Assembly: GCF_012910805.1 (NCBI RefSeq)
Contig: NZ_WTVK01000019.1
Coordinates: forward strand, 36,173 to 100,172
DNA length: 64,000 nt
Source: Aromatoleum evansii
Lineage (GTDB): Bacteria > Pseudomonadota > Gammaproteobacteria > Burkholderiales > Rhodocyclaceae
Reading direction: 5' to 3'
Below, in pieces: positions 25,513 to 33,522 of the stretch. Below the pieces are notes generated by a model, which was given only the letters and a program-made list of their open reading frames with translations, ran no database searches and was not told where the DNA came from. Numbering within the stretch: position 1 is the first letter of the stretch; the number at the start of each line of letters is the position of its first letter. A program made the translations under genes and the position numbers.

Positions 25513-26040
25513 CTATGTACCAGATCGAAAGCTGAACTCCTGCCCGCAAGATATGCACTGATGAGTGTGCTCGGCGCCGGACGCATACGCGTCTTCCGCG
25601 ATCTCATTTTGCGTGCCGCAGTGGGAGCACTCTGCATACCACTTAGTCTCGCCCCATGCGAGCGACGGACGCTTGTCGCGGTCTTTATCAAAACGAGCAA
25701 GCAATTCCTGATAGGCATGGCAGAGAGCATCCATATGCTTCCATGCTGCTACCAGAGCCTCCTGATGGCCGGTTGAAATCCGGCGAAAAGCCTCTTCTGA
25801 GGCTCCTCGGGAATGCCCGCTCGTCCGAAATGACTCAATGAGCGTCGCATGGCTCTGGAGTACCCCAGCCCACGCAATTTGTTCGTGCGCAGCCGTCTCT
25901 CGGGCGACATTCCATGCTTCTAATGCATTGTCCAAGTCTGATTTCGTGACGGGGCCGCCTTGGGAAGGCTTGGACTGGACGATGGGTTCCGCCAGAAGTC
26001 TATCCAGAAGCTCATTGTGGTTCGCTTGTGCGTCATCCAT
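25513..26040 (-). CDS. hypothetical protein with C-terminal zinc ribbon
   Basis: 175 aa from the ATG at 26040. Helical body (LEAWNVARETAAHEQIAWAG) and a C-terminal CSHCGTQ ... CISCGQ pair, a likely zinc ribbon. Unknown. Confidence 0.7.
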   Translation of the reverse strand: MDDAQANHNELLDRLLAEPIVQSKPSQGGPVTKSDLDNALEAWNVARETAAHEQIAWAGVLQSHATLIESFRTSGHSRGASEEAFRRISTGHQEALVAAWKHMDALCHAYQELLARFDKDRDKRPSLAWGETKWYAECSHCGTQNEIAEDAYASGAEHTHQCISCGQEFSFRSGT

Positions 26041-26069
26041 GACCGGTATCCTTTTCCCTTGTCTTCGCG

Positions 26070-26417
26070 TTACCGTTCCACCAATACTGCATCGCATGGG
26101 CGCGACAGTCGCACGCTCTGTGTCACAGATTCCACGACTTTGTCTAAGAGCGCCTGTACTTTCTTGCTAGTACGTCCGCCGCTGTAGCGGTATTGCCCGT
26201 TCAGCGGGCGCGACTCTTCCGCCATCTCGCTCACCAAGCGCTGCTCGGCGGTGAGCGCGACCTTGAAGGCCGTCAAGACGGAATCCTTGAATGCGTAGCT
26301 ATCAGTGCGAGCCACTTCCTTGGTTGCATCCCCTCCCCATGAAAAGCCAATGCAAATCTCCATGATTTGGCCGTTGCTAGGGATTTCGATGTCAAAAAAA
26401 GCGGGCTGGATGCTCAT
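26070..26417 (-). CDS. hypothetical protein under an operator-controlled promoter
   Basis: 115 aa, MSIQPAFFDIEIPSNGQIME. Contains CIGFSWGGDATKEVARTDSY. Unknown. Upstream is TTGACA, 17 bp, CATAAG on the minus strand, with the palindrome 26454-26474 filling the spacer, so it is probably repressed by the product of 26476-26706. Confidence 0.7.
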   Translation of the reverse strand: MSIQPAFFDIEIPSNGQIMEICIGFSWGGDATKEVARTDSYAFKDSVLTAFKVALTAEQRLVSEMAEESRPLNGQYRYSGGRTSKKVQALLDKVVESVTQSVRLSRPCDAVLVER

Positions 26418-26453
26418 GTTTCTTTTCCGTAAGTCTCAAATCCATGGTTTCTT

Positions 26454-26474
26454 ATGGTACGTATTGCGTACCAT
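26454..26474. promoter_or_regulatory. operator palindrome in a promoter spacer
   Basis: ATGGTACG-TATTG-CGTACCAT. It overlaps the promoter of 26070-26417 (-35 TTGACA at 26480-26475, -10 CATAAG at 26457-26452). Confidence 0.7.
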
Positions 26475-26475
26475 G

Positions 26476-26706
26476 TCAAGCGCCTTTTAATGCCTTGCGC
26501 ATCTTCTTCTGGTGGTCGGCAAGCAACCGGTCGATGGCGCTGCGAGCAAGTGGCGGGAGGGCGCGGAAATCCTTGGAGGTACTGGGCATTCGATAAGTCT
26601 TGAATGCCCGAGGCTTGATGCCCGCCTGCTCTGCAAAGTCGTCCCACTCCAAGCCGAGTGCGGCCTTCGCAGCTTTCAGATATTCCTGCTGGGTCTGTTC
26701 TGTCAT
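26476..26706 (-). CDS. small XRE-like DNA-binding protein, probable repressor
   Basis: 76 aa. LGLEWDDFAEQAGIKPRAFK and the following residues look like a helix-turn-helix of XRE type. Nearly identical palindromes lie upstream of it (26718-26738) and upstream of the next gene (26454-26474), the pattern of a self-regulating repressor that also controls its neighbour. Basic C-terminus (HQKKMRKALKGA). Confidence 0.65.
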   Translation of the reverse strand: MTEQTQQEYLKAAKAALGLEWDDFAEQAGIKPRAFKTYRMPSTSKDFRALPPLARSAIDRLLADHQKKMRKALKGA

Positions 26707-26717
26707 AGCAATGCGTG

Positions 26718-26738
26718 ATGGTACTCAATGCGTACCAT
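26718..26738. promoter_or_regulatory. second operator palindrome
   Basis: ATGGTACTCAATGCGTACCAT, matching the outer arms of the palindrome at 26454-26474. It lies 12 bp upstream of the start of the XRE-like gene. Confidence 0.7.
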
Positions 26739-27412
26739 CATAGCACTACCTCGAACATCTCGCGCAAGGTGTCCTCGCTGACTTCCAGGTAGGGCATCAC
26801 ATGGTCGAGGTCGGCATGACCTAGAAGGGTTTGGACGGTCTCCAACGATTCACCGGCCGCAAGCAGCCGCGAGGCGAACGTGCGCCGTCCGCTATGGCTG
26901 GACGCCAGGTGCAAGCCTGCCGCTCGGTATAAGCCCTTGATGTACGCCTGCAGGCTGTCTGCTGCGCGGTACTCGATGGCCTCTCCGGCTGAATTGACGG
27001 CTCGCTTGGTGTTCAGCTCATAGGGGCCGCCCTTCCACGTGAGAATCAAGCGTGTCGCCGGGCTCAGCCCTCGATACTGCCGGTCGTTGAAGGTGCAGCC
27101 GAACCGCCTTGCCTTTCGCCACTGGATGTAGCGTTCCAGGGCCGCGACGAGCTTCGGATGCGTCAGGTAGGCCAAGCGTTGCCGGCATCCCTTCGTGATT
27201 TCGGCCCGCAAGCTGATTTCGCTCTTCAAGCGGCCGGAGGGTAGCAGCACGTCGGCGACGGTCAGGCGAGCGGTCTCGGTCACGCGGAGGCCGCAGGAGA
27301 AGCCGAGCCAGAGGATGAGCACGTCGCGCTCAGGATGGCGGCTGGTGGCCTCGGTGACGCGAAGAAGGTGGCGAAGTTGGGAGGGAAGAAGAACAGCGGC
27401 GCGCTTGGTCAT
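26738..27412 (-). CDS. short tyrosine recombinase (integrase family)
   Basis: 224 aa, essentially only a catalytic domain: LGFSCGLRVTETARL (first Arg), EITKGCRQR (Lys), SSHSGRRTFASRLL (His-x-x-Arg), LLGHADLDHVMPYLEV (His and the Tyr nucleophile). The usual N-terminal core-binding domain is short or missing. It could resolve plasmid multimers or move a local island. A perfect 11-bp inverted repeat lies directly upstream (27423-27458). Confidence 0.85.
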   Translation of the reverse strand: MTKRAAVLLPSQLRHLLRVTEATSRHPERDVLILWLGFSCGLRVTETARLTVADVLLPSGRLKSEISLRAEITKGCRQRLAYLTHPKLVAALERYIQWRKARRFGCTFNDRQYRGLSPATRLILTWKGGPYELNTKRAVNSAGEAIEYRAADSLQAYIKGLYRAAGLHLASSHSGRRTFASRLLAAGESLETVQTLLGHADLDHVMPYLEVSEDTLREMFEVVL

Positions 27413-27422
27413 GTTGGCAGTC

Positions 27423-27458
27423 CTCGTAACGCGGTTGGAAAATGGTGCGCGTTACGAG
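27423..27458. repeat. inverted repeat upstream of the recombinase
   Basis: CTCGTAACGCG, 14 bp, CGCGTTACGAG: perfect 11-bp arms starting 11 bp upstream of the recombinase start. It may be a recombination site or an operator for the gene. Confidence 0.6.
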
Positions 27459-27565
27459 CGAATGACGTTGGGCTCGTTTGACAAGAGTACAACATCATGA
27501 AGCCGCGCGGGCGTTCGCATCCTCGGAAAGACCGGAAGTTACGAGAGCGGGCGGTGGACGTGAAA

Positions 27566-27598
27566 ACGCCCCGGCCGTCAGAGACGGACGCGGGGCGT
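27566..27598 (-). terminator. terminator of operon C
   Basis: ACGCCCC and GGGGCGT arms with an inner CCGTC/GACGG, then TTTT on the minus strand. It follows 27611-27853. Confidence 0.75.
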
Positions 27599-27610
27599 GA
27601 ATTGAGTCGG

Positions 27611-27853
27611 CTACATCCCGAGACGGGGTGCGCCTTTCAGCTTACCTATCGAAGCGGGGCACTCCTTGTTAGCGAGCCAGGCATACAACTCCTGGTCGGA
27701 GGTTCCTTTTGCAAAGGGAATCCTGTTCAGCGATTCACTCGGGCAGTCTTGGTAGCTGAAACAGAAGCTGATTAGCTCCAGTCTCGGGTCATAGTCCGCA
27801 GGCTCGCGCAAGATGTCCCATACCGCCCAATCTGCAACGTCTGTTTCAGTCAT
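27611..27853 (-). CDS. small acidic hypothetical protein
   Basis: 80 aa from the ATG at 27853 (AAGGATACCAAT upstream), MTETDVADWAVWDILREPAD. Cysteines at FCF, DCP and ECP are not in a clear zinc pattern. Last gene of operon C. Confidence 0.65.
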   Translation of the reverse strand: MTETDVADWAVWDILREPADYDPRLELISFCFSYQDCPSESLNRIPFAKGTSDQELYAWLANKECPASIGKLKGAPRLGM

Positions 27854-27885
27854 ATTGGTATCCTTATCGTAACGTGCAATTTTCT

Positions 27886-28206
27886 CTAGGCGGGGGCAAA
27901 ACACACCTTCCCGTCATGAGCCTCAACAACATCCGAATCGAGTTGCAAGCTCGATTCTTTCGCAGGAAACCACGGGCTACTCCAATCCAGGAGATACCGC
28001 CTCCCCGTAGCGTAGAGTGAGCACGGCGTTTCGGGCTTGTAAAACCCGGTAACGCGCAGCCCCCGAAACATCACCCCGTACTCATTGGTGAAGGCGACGA
28101 TATCGCCAACCCCAAATTTCAACGGCTCCCCATTCTCAGGAGCGAAGGGTTTTTCGGTGTCGTGTTGAGCTACAACGCGCTCTTCGTAGTCCCAAATGCT
28201 GCTCAT
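27886..28206 (-). CDS. small hypothetical protein
   Basis: 106 aa, MSSIWDYEERVVAQHDTEKP. Beta-rich (LKFGVGDIVAFTNEYGVMF), like a small SH3-type barrel. Unknown. Fourth gene of operon C. Confidence 0.7.
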   Translation of the reverse strand: MSSIWDYEERVVAQHDTEKPFAPENGEPLKFGVGDIVAFTNEYGVMFRGLRVTGFYKPETPCSLYATGRRYLLDWSSPWFPAKESSLQLDSDVVEAHDGKVCFAPA

Positions 28207-28307
28207 TTTCGTCTCCGAAATGGAGCCCGTTGCGCCACCAGACCCTTGCGGGCAGTGACCCGCAGGGGCGTTGGTTGTCGTAACGCTTTCTGCGAAAGAA
28301 ACTCGCC
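28207..28307 (-). promoter_or_regulatory. intercistronic P2-P3 leader
   Basis: CCCCTGCGGG/CCCGCAAGGG hairpin, then GGCTCC-ATTTC-GGAG covering the binding site of 27886-28206. Confidence 0.55.
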
Positions 28308-28484
28308 CTATTGCGTCGCGGCGCGTACGGCGAGGCCGTCGGCGTGACGCTCTGCGCCTTCAGCCGACTTGAGAGCCTGCCGGACCTTGTCTACCGCGCG
28401 GGTTGCCCCGGCGACCTTCAAGAGATCACGCGCTTCGCGCAGCTTCTGGATCGCGTCCTGAACGGACTTCTGCTTGCTATTCAT
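28308..28484 (-). CDS. 58-aa helical hypothetical protein
   Basis: 58 aa beginning MNSKQKSVQDAIQKLREARD, ATG at 28484, stop at 28310-28308. AAGGAG lies 9 bases upstream within a P3 stem. It is almost wholly alpha-helical and charged (AVDKVRQALKSAEGAERHAD). Unknown. Its place between two leaders in an operon makes it a likely real gene. Confidence 0.7.
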   Translation of the reverse strand: MNSKQKSVQDAIQKLREARDLLKVAGATRAVDKVRQALKSAEGAERHADGLAVRAATQ

Positions 28485-28556
28485 GTTTGCTCCTTGCTTG
28501 CAAAATCCCGGAGCGCCTCCCCGTCGCGGGGAAGGCCCCGCGGGGGTGATTGATGC
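28485..28556 (-). promoter_or_regulatory. intercistronic P2-P3 leader
   Basis: CCGCGGGG/CCCCGCGACGG-type P2 and GCTCC pairing with GGAGC at the binding site of 28308-28484. Confidence 0.55.
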
Positions 28557-29030
28557 TTACAGCTTCACGTCGATGTACGGCACCAGCAGTCGCAGCGTCA
28601 GGTCGACGTACTCATTGAGCTTGTCGAGGCCTGCGCACAGCAACTGGTGATGCGTGATGCCGGTAACCGGCACCATGCTATCGACGAGCACTTTCTTGGC
28701 CTGGATCAGAAGATTCTCGGCCACGCACTTCGGGCAATGCTCGGGGTCATCCACCTTGAGGCCAGCGGCGTCGCGCGCCGCGTAGGTCTCCCGGTAGAAC
28801 ACCTGAGCATCCTCCTCTTCGAGCAGAAAGGCCGATTTCGGATCGAGGATCACCTCGTCGGCACACCCCTGCTCGACCCACTTGCGCGCAATACGGAAGC
28901 GGTGCTTCGCGAGGATCTCGCGCTCGTAGGCTTCGACAATGGGCTGCACCGTTTGCAGATGCGCCATTGCCAGCACCACCGCTCGCGCGGCCGCGAGTTG
29001 CTCACCGTTCGGGGTGAACGTCTTCTTCAT
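28557..29030 (-). CDS. hypothetical protein, operon C
   Basis: 157 aa, MKKTFTPNGEQLAAARAVVL. Contains VEAYEREILAKHRFRIARKW and a CPKC pair with a further C (GCAD). Helical; unknown. It sits just downstream of the methylase in operon C. Confidence 0.75.
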   Translation of the reverse strand: MKKTFTPNGEQLAAARAVVLAMAHLQTVQPIVEAYEREILAKHRFRIARKWVEQGCADEVILDPKSAFLLEEEDAQVFYRETYAARDAAGLKVDDPEHCPKCVAENLLIQAKKVLVDSMVPVTGITHHQLLCAGLDKLNEYVDLTLRLLVPYIDVKL

Positions 29031-29101
29031 CGTGCTGGACTCCTTGATGGTTGCGCGGAGTGCGGCCCCTCGCGGGGACGAACCCCGCTGGGATGGACGC
29101 G
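29031..29101 (-). promoter_or_regulatory. intercistronic P2-P3 leader
   Basis: GCGGGG/CCCCGCGAG P2 arms, then ACTCC opposite the AAGGAGT binding site. Confidence 0.55.
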
Positions 29102-30301
29102 TTACGCCGCGGCGCGCAGCCCCGTCAGGGCGGCCACACGATCGGCTTCGATCACGACACGCACCGTCGCGACACTCGTTCCGGACGCCTTGAACGCGCC
29201 GGCCGGGATCTGGATGATCTCGGCACCAACGTCCGCGAGGAACTGCCGGAACTCGACCTGCTTGCGCTGCGAACCGTGCTGCCACGACACGCTCATCACG
29301 GAGGACAGCGTGCCACCCGGCTTCAGGAAACGGACCATGTGCATAACGTGATCTATATCCTGGTTGCCCGTGAAGGGCGGGTTGGCCACGATGGCGTCGA
29401 ACTGTCCGATCTCCTGCGGCGTGACCGTCAGGAAATCGCGCTCGATGACCGTGTAGCCGGCAGTGCGACGCAGGATCTTCACTTTCGCGTCCCACGCCTC
29501 GACCGTCACGACTTCAGCCGCCCCTTGCGCGAGCGCTTTCTTGGCAATTGCCCCTTCACCCGCAGAGGGCTCCAGGACGCGCTTGCCGGCGAGCGGCCCG
29601 ACTGCGGCCACCACATCGTCCGCAACGGACTCGGGGGATTGGAAGAATTGCCAATCCTTCTGCGGATTGAGTCGATCGCCGCCGATCAGTGCATCGAGCA
29701 CATCCTGCGCGAGCGTGTCGCCCGAGAAAACGAAGGTCAGACGCTTGTACTTCGCGCCAGCCTTTTCCAGCAGTTGCTTGATCTTCTTGTACTCAGTGAT
29801 CTGCTCCTGCGGCAAGAAGATTGTGTTGCCTGCGGCCCGCAACATGCGCAATTCGCGCTTGAGGACGGGTTCGGGCTCGTCGCTGATCGCCGTGACCGGC
29901 GCCGCCACCTCGGGCATGGCGACTCCACAGATTTCGCAGAGCCGCACGGCGAAAGCCTGCCGCGTCGCCTCGGAAGGCGGCGCAAGCGTTCGGCCGCCGC
30001 AAATCTTCTGATACTTCAGCACCAGCTGAAACGGCGTGAAGACCAGCATGTACTCCGCGGCCGCCGATTGGGGCGTTACGTCGTAAATGCAGTTCTCGTT
30101 TATGACACTCACGAGTGCTTCGGTCGGTTCGACTTCCAGCGCCACGAAACGGCTGACCGCACCGTGCGTGAGCGCCGTGGCCGTCTCCGCCTCGACCCAC
30201 AAGGACAAGCGAGGCCCGCCGGCGCTGCCGGGCTGGCGTGCGCTAATCAGGACTGCATGGGTGAGATCGGCGTGACCGATCGGGGTAGGTTCTTTCATCA
30301 T
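29102..30301 (-). CDS. class I DNA adenine methylase-like protein
   Basis: 399 aa from the ATG at 30301, preceded by GGAGAAGCCC in the P3 stem. KRVLEPSAGEGAIAKKAL is AdoMet motif I, VTVEAWD motif II, and IVANPPFTGNQDIDH motif IV (NPPF) of N6-adenine methylases. An N-terminal region of about 210 residues is unrecognised and could bind DNA or a partner. No restriction nuclease is adjacent, so it may be an orphan methylase protecting the plasmid (inference). First gene of operon C. Confidence 0.85.
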   Translation of the reverse strand: MMKEPTPIGHADLTHAVLISARQPGSAGGPRLSLWVEAETATALTHGAVSRFVALEVEPTEALVSVINENCIYDVTPQSAAAEYMLVFTPFQLVLKYQKICGGRTLAPPSEATRQAFAVRLCEICGVAMPEVAAPVTAISDEPEPVLKRELRMLRAAGNTIFLPQEQITEYKKIKQLLEKAGAKYKRLTFVFSGDTLAQDVLDALIGGDRLNPQKDWQFFQSPESVADDVVAAVGPLAGKRVLEPSAGEGAIAKKALAQGAAEVVTVEAWDAKVKILRRTAGYTVIERDFLTVTPQEIGQFDAIVANPPFTGNQDIDHVMHMVRFLKPGGTLSSVMSVSWQHGSQRKQVEFRQFLADVGAEIIQIPAGAFKASGTSVATVRVVIEADRVAALTGLRAAA

Positions 30302-30490
30302 GGGCTTCTCCAGGCGTGATGCGGAGAAGCCAACCCCGACGCGGGGAAGACTTCCCCGCGAGGGTGATGCGAAAGCGCATGGCGTCGTGCGACCCATGCG
30401 TGTTGAAATGCTGGCTACGGGCAAAAGCCCCGGTGGTGCTCAGCTACCGCTTTGACTCGATGAGTCAGAAGATGCTGCAAGCCTAACAAA
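30302..30490 (-). promoter_or_regulatory. promoter plus structured leader, operon C
   Basis: -10 TAGGCT (30485-30480, minus strand) then GCAGCATCTTC, hairpin GACTC-ATC-GAGTC, P1 AGCTGAG/..AGCCAGC, an extra CATGGGTCG/CGCCATGCG arm, P2 CGCGGGGAAG/CTTCCCCGCG, and P3 GGCTTCTCC pairing perfectly with GGAGAAGCC at the ribosome binding site. Confidence 0.7.
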
Positions 30491-30510
30491 TTCGGGTGAG
30501 GTTGAAAACA

Positions 30511-31167
30511 ATGTCCGAGCAGGACGAGGAAAGAACACCGTTGCGCGGCTATCTCACGATCCACGTGGGCGGCTACAAGCAGGTGCGCAAGGACACGTAC
30601 CATGTCTTCTCCGCGCACCCGACCGCGCTGGTGCCGGATCGGTGTGTCCAGGCTGCAACCTATGATCCGGACACCCCGGAATGGATGGAGGAAGGCTGGG
30701 GGGTTGGCGACAACCCGCGCGATCGCTTCTGCAGATGGAACAGCTCGAAGCCGCTACGCCGGTTCAAGGGTTACGACGAGGCCGTCGCCTTCATCTTCCG
30801 GCTGCGCCAGAAGCGAAAGCGCCCGCACGAGGTCTATACGCTCGTCTATGTGACCCTTGGCGCGCTCGGCCGCCCTATCTCACAGCCCGTGTCCTCGCTC
30901 GACGAGATCCTCGCCTTCGAGGCCAAGATCGCGGCCGAACGCGAGGAGATCGAGAAGCACCAGGCCGAGCAACGCGCGCTGTCGGAGCGCGAATTTCCCG
31001 CGCGCCAGCAGTTGCGTGAGGCGTACGGCTACAGTCGCGGGGCTTCCTTGTCGAGCTTTCTTGGGGTGGTGCGCACCGAGGGACTTGCTGCGGCCAAAAC
31101 GAAGTACCCCACGTCTTCCTTCTATCGCAACGTGCGCGACCTGAAATCGCTCGGCCTGCTCGATTAG
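30511..31167 (+). CDS. hypothetical protein
   Basis: 218 aa from the ATG at 30511. Contains GGYKQVRKDTYHVFSAHPTA, a coiled-coil-like part (AKIAAEREEIEKHQAEQRAL) and a final FYRNVRDLKSLGLLD. It overlaps the next convergent gene by 4 bp. Unknown; transcription diverges from operon C. Confidence 0.7.
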   Translation: MSEQDEERTPLRGYLTIHVGGYKQVRKDTYHVFSAHPTALVPDRCVQAATYDPDTPEWMEEGWGVGDNPRDRFCRWNSSKPLRRFKGYDEAVAFIFRLRQKRKRPHEVYTLVYVTLGALGRPISQPVSSLDEILAFEAKIAAEREEIEKHQAEQRALSEREFPARQQLREAYGYSRGASLSSFLGVVRTEGLAAAKTKYPTSSFYRNVRDLKSLGLLD

Positions 31168-31508
31168 GGCGCGGCCCGCACCTCGCCCGGCATCACCAGC
31201 CAGGTCTGCGCATAGTCCATCTGGCGATCGAGTTTCTCGATGCGCTCGAAACCCGTGAACACCCACTCATTCGGGGTCATGTGGCGCAGCACCACATCGA
31301 CGAGCGGCGGCAGAAGGTCCGTCGGCGGCGCCACGCTGCCGTCGAGCAACCGCGCGGTGAGTGCGTGGCGGTTCAGGTCCGCAACAGCTTCCTCGCGCAC
31401 GACGAGCTGCCCGCGCACGGGGCGCAGGAAGGCCAAGCGAAATCGAGGAAGAAGCCAGCCTTCGTCACGAAGGCGCAGCACGTCGACGGAAAGCTGAGTA
31501 TCTGACAT
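31164..31508 (-). CDS. hypothetical protein with LexA-type box upstream
   Basis: 114 aa, MSDTQLSVDVLRLRDEGWLL. Contains PRFRLAFLRPVRGQLVVREE. Unknown. A CTGT-N8-ACAG site lies 8 bp upstream of the ATG, so it may be SOS-induced. Its first ~38 codons and the promoter are duplicated at 32971-33146. Confidence 0.7.
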   Translation of the reverse strand: MSDTQLSVDVLRLRDEGWLLPRFRLAFLRPVRGQLVVREEAVADLNRHALTARLLDGSVAPPTDLLPPLVDVVLRHMTPNEWVFTGFERIEKLDRQMDYAQTWLVMPGEVRAAP

Positions 31509-31573
31509 CCGCGCACTGTATATGCTTACAGCGCGCTGATGCAATCAGGACCCCTGCCGGATGCTGAAACGCC
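31398..31573. repeat. 176-bp direct repeat, copy 1
   Basis: Nearly identical to 32971-33146, in the same orientation. It covers the 5' third of 31164-31508, its upstream region and the LexA-type box. Confidence 0.9.
31516..31531. promoter_or_regulatory. LexA-type box, copy 1
   Basis: CTGTATATGCTTACAG, a CTGT-N8-ACAG site as bound by LexA in beta- and gammaproteobacteria, 8 bp upstream of the start of 31164-31508. Confidence 0.6.
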
Positions 31574-31694
31574 TACGACATCCTCCCCCACCTTTCGACG
31601 CGAAAGGAATGGTTCTATAGGCCCGCTGCACGCATTTGCCATAGGCTCGACACGATCCTTTATAGTGCCTCTTTTTGGGCCAATCGAATCGTCA

Positions 31695-32822
31695 ATGCGA
31701 AAGCTCTACCTGGCACTGAGCCTCTGGATTGCCCTGCCGGCTTCGGCGGCTGACTGGTATTTCGTGAATTATCGCAACGAGCGCTTTGGCGACAGCGCGC
31801 CAACGCACTGTCGGTCGTTGCGGGGCGATACACCGGAAGTCCGAATGGCTAAGGTGGCCGGTGAAGGCCGATACAAGCTCGTGTCGCGCTACACAGAGCG
31901 CGATGGCGGCGAGGTCTTGCTCTACCAGGATGCCGCCGGCACCGGCGTGGCCTTTGCTGCCAGCCTGGCCACGTGCGAGGGGGCCTACTCCTCCGTTAGC
32001 CGCCTATTGCAATCGAACAACGTGGCCTCCCCTCCGGTACCGGCGGCATCTTGGTACTTCGTGAATTTGCCGGACGTTCCGGATCCTGACACGGGGGCCA
32101 GTATGCACTGCCTTCCCTTGATCAACGACGCCTCCCCGATGGCGAACCTAAATCGCATTTTGGGGCCGGGGCAGTTTGTTCAGAAGGGACGTGGGAAGGC
32201 GAGCGACGGCAAAGAAGTGTTGTCGTTCCAGACGCGCAAGGGCGAGTGGATGGTATTTGCGGGAAGTCAGGCGGCATGCGAAGAAATGTTCAGCTCCGTC
32301 AAGGCAAATCGCGCCTCAAGTCCCGCAAACCGTGAGCCGCAGATTTCCTTAGTTGGGGATACGCTTCGATATCCGAAGGGAGTAGGAGAGAAGGCATTGC
32401 TGGCCGCTGCGCCTGACCTCACCTGCCGGAAGTTCGAAGGGGATCGCGTTTGCACCGGAGCCGCCCCTCGAGTCCAAAGCGCGCTGTTGATAGGCTTGCC
32501 CGGCAACGGGCAGTGCAAGCAAACGGCAGAGGTGGTCGTGGCGCTGAAGGGAGGCAAGGTGGTCGCAGCGTCGTGCGACATCGAGCCCACCCTTGCCCGG
32601 CAGATCATGGCTCAGCACAACGCGCAGTTTGGCGGGCCCACGCTCGATACGAAATCGCTGCAGGCCATGAACATGGATTTTTACGAGTGGAAGGTCGGCT
32701 CGAACTACGTGATGGTCACCGAGTATTACGGTAGCGGCTACGGTGGCGTCCCCGTGAACAACGTCAGTGTTAGCGTATCCTCGCGATCCAATCTGCCAGT
32801 CGCGCCGCCCGACAGTAGGTAG
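31695..32822 (+). CDS. secreted protein with two internal repeats
   Basis: 375 aa. Signal peptide MRKLYLALSLWIALPASAA. Two copies of a ~100-residue module follow: DWYFVNYRNERF ... HCRSL ... CEGAYSSVSRLL and SWYFVNLPDVPD ... HCLPL ... CEEMFSSVKANR, each with paired cysteines. The C-terminal third (GNGQCKQTAEVVVALKGGKV) may be a third domain. Periplasmic or outer-membrane protein of unknown role. Confidence 0.75.
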   Translation: MRKLYLALSLWIALPASAADWYFVNYRNERFGDSAPTHCRSLRGDTPEVRMAKVAGEGRYKLVSRYTERDGGEVLLYQDAAGTGVAFAASLATCEGAYSSVSRLLQSNNVASPPVPAASWYFVNLPDVPDPDTGASMHCLPLINDASPMANLNRILGPGQFVQKGRGKASDGKEVLSFQTRKGEWMVFAGSQAACEEMFSSVKANRASSPANREPQISLVGDTLRYPKGVGEKALLAAAPDLTCRKFEGDRVCTGAAPRVQSALLIGLPGNGQCKQTAEVVVALKGGKVVAASCDIEPTLARQIMAQHNAQFGGPTLDTKSLQAMNMDFYEWKVGSNYVMVTEYYGSGYGGVPVNNVSVSVSSRSNLPVAPPDSR

Positions 32823-32952
32823 TGCGAAGGGGCCAAGGTCGCGTAGGCTCGCGGTCAGCACCACGGCCCGGCTGGCGCAGACTCTGTAAAGCGGCCGCTG
32901 CGAGCGTAATGGGACTAGAGGATGATGACCTTCATCGCATCAAGGATCGCCT

Positions 32953-33081
32953 CTAACCCTGGCGCCTCAACACGACGAGCTGCCCGCGCACGGGGCGCAA
33001 GAAGGCCAAGCGAAATCGAGGAAGAAGCCAGCCTTCGTCACGAAGGCGCAGCACGTCGACGGAAAGCTGAGTATCTGACAT
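32953..33081 (-). pseudogene. truncated duplicate of the 31164-31508 gene
   Basis: ATG at 33081; the first 37 residues match 31164-31508 (MSDTQLSVDVLRLRDEGWLL and on), then the frame leaves the repeat and stops after about five foreign residues. Clear fragment from the 176-bp duplication. Confidence 0.8.
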
Positions 33082-33146
33082 CCGCGCACTGTATATCTTT
33101 ACAGTGCGCGGATGCAATCAGGACCGTTGCCGGATACTGAAACGCC
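32971..33146. repeat. 176-bp direct repeat, copy 2
   Basis: Second copy of the repeat at 31398-31573. The bases between the copies hold the secreted-protein gene 31695-32822, so gene and repeats together may mark a past duplication or transposition. Confidence 0.9.
33089..33104. promoter_or_regulatory. LexA-type box, copy 2
   Basis: CTGTATATCTTTACAG, inside a perfect 10-bp palindrome (GCGCACTGTA / TACAGTGCGC, 33084-33109). It is upstream of the truncated copy only. Confidence 0.6.
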
Positions 33147-33522
33147 GACTCGTGAGCGTTTCGCCATTGCAATCGGCGATCGCCTGCAACCACGTTTCTC
33201 CGTCCAATTGGAACGGCGACATGGCGAGCGCAAAGCTGGTCACAAACGCGCCATTCACGGGCAGGGCGTCCCGCACCGCCTCGTTCAGCGCGATTTCGCC
33301 GGTGTCGAGAACCGGCCGATCCTCTTGCATGAGTCGCACTCGGATTTGTTCCGGAGCATCCTCGACCGGGGTGACGAGATTCACCCAAGCGCAAAACCTC
33401 GGAAGCGTGGCCGGGAACCTCTCCACGAGCATTTCGGCCGGATAGACACCCATGAGGCTGGGCTTGTTGCCAATCTCAGTGCGGATGTCGTCGCAGAACA
33501 CCACTTCCAAGACGCAGCTCAC
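33118..33522 (-). CDS. DUF6941-like protein
   Basis: 134 aa. VFCDDIRTEIGNKPSLMGVY near the N-terminus is the hallmark I recall for DUF6941, followed by LPRFCAWVNLVTP. Unknown function. Start overlaps the antitoxin stop by 4 bp (ATGA), so it is the third gene of the toxin-antitoxin operon. Confidence 0.65.
   Translation of the reverse strand: MSCVLEVVFCDDIRTEIGNKPSLMGVYPAEMLVERFPATLPRFCAWVNLVTPVEDAPEQIRVRLMQEDRPVLDTGEIALNEAVRDALPVNGAFVTSFALAMSPFQLDGETWLQAIADCNGETLTSRRFSIRQRS

Noticed and set aside
27497..27775. A 92-codon plus-strand frame
   Set aside because: It runs through the terminator of operon C and over 27611-27853, without a ribosome binding site.
29051..30319. A 422-codon plus-strand open frame over the methylase
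   Set aside because: It is a shadow of the clear methylase on the other strand.
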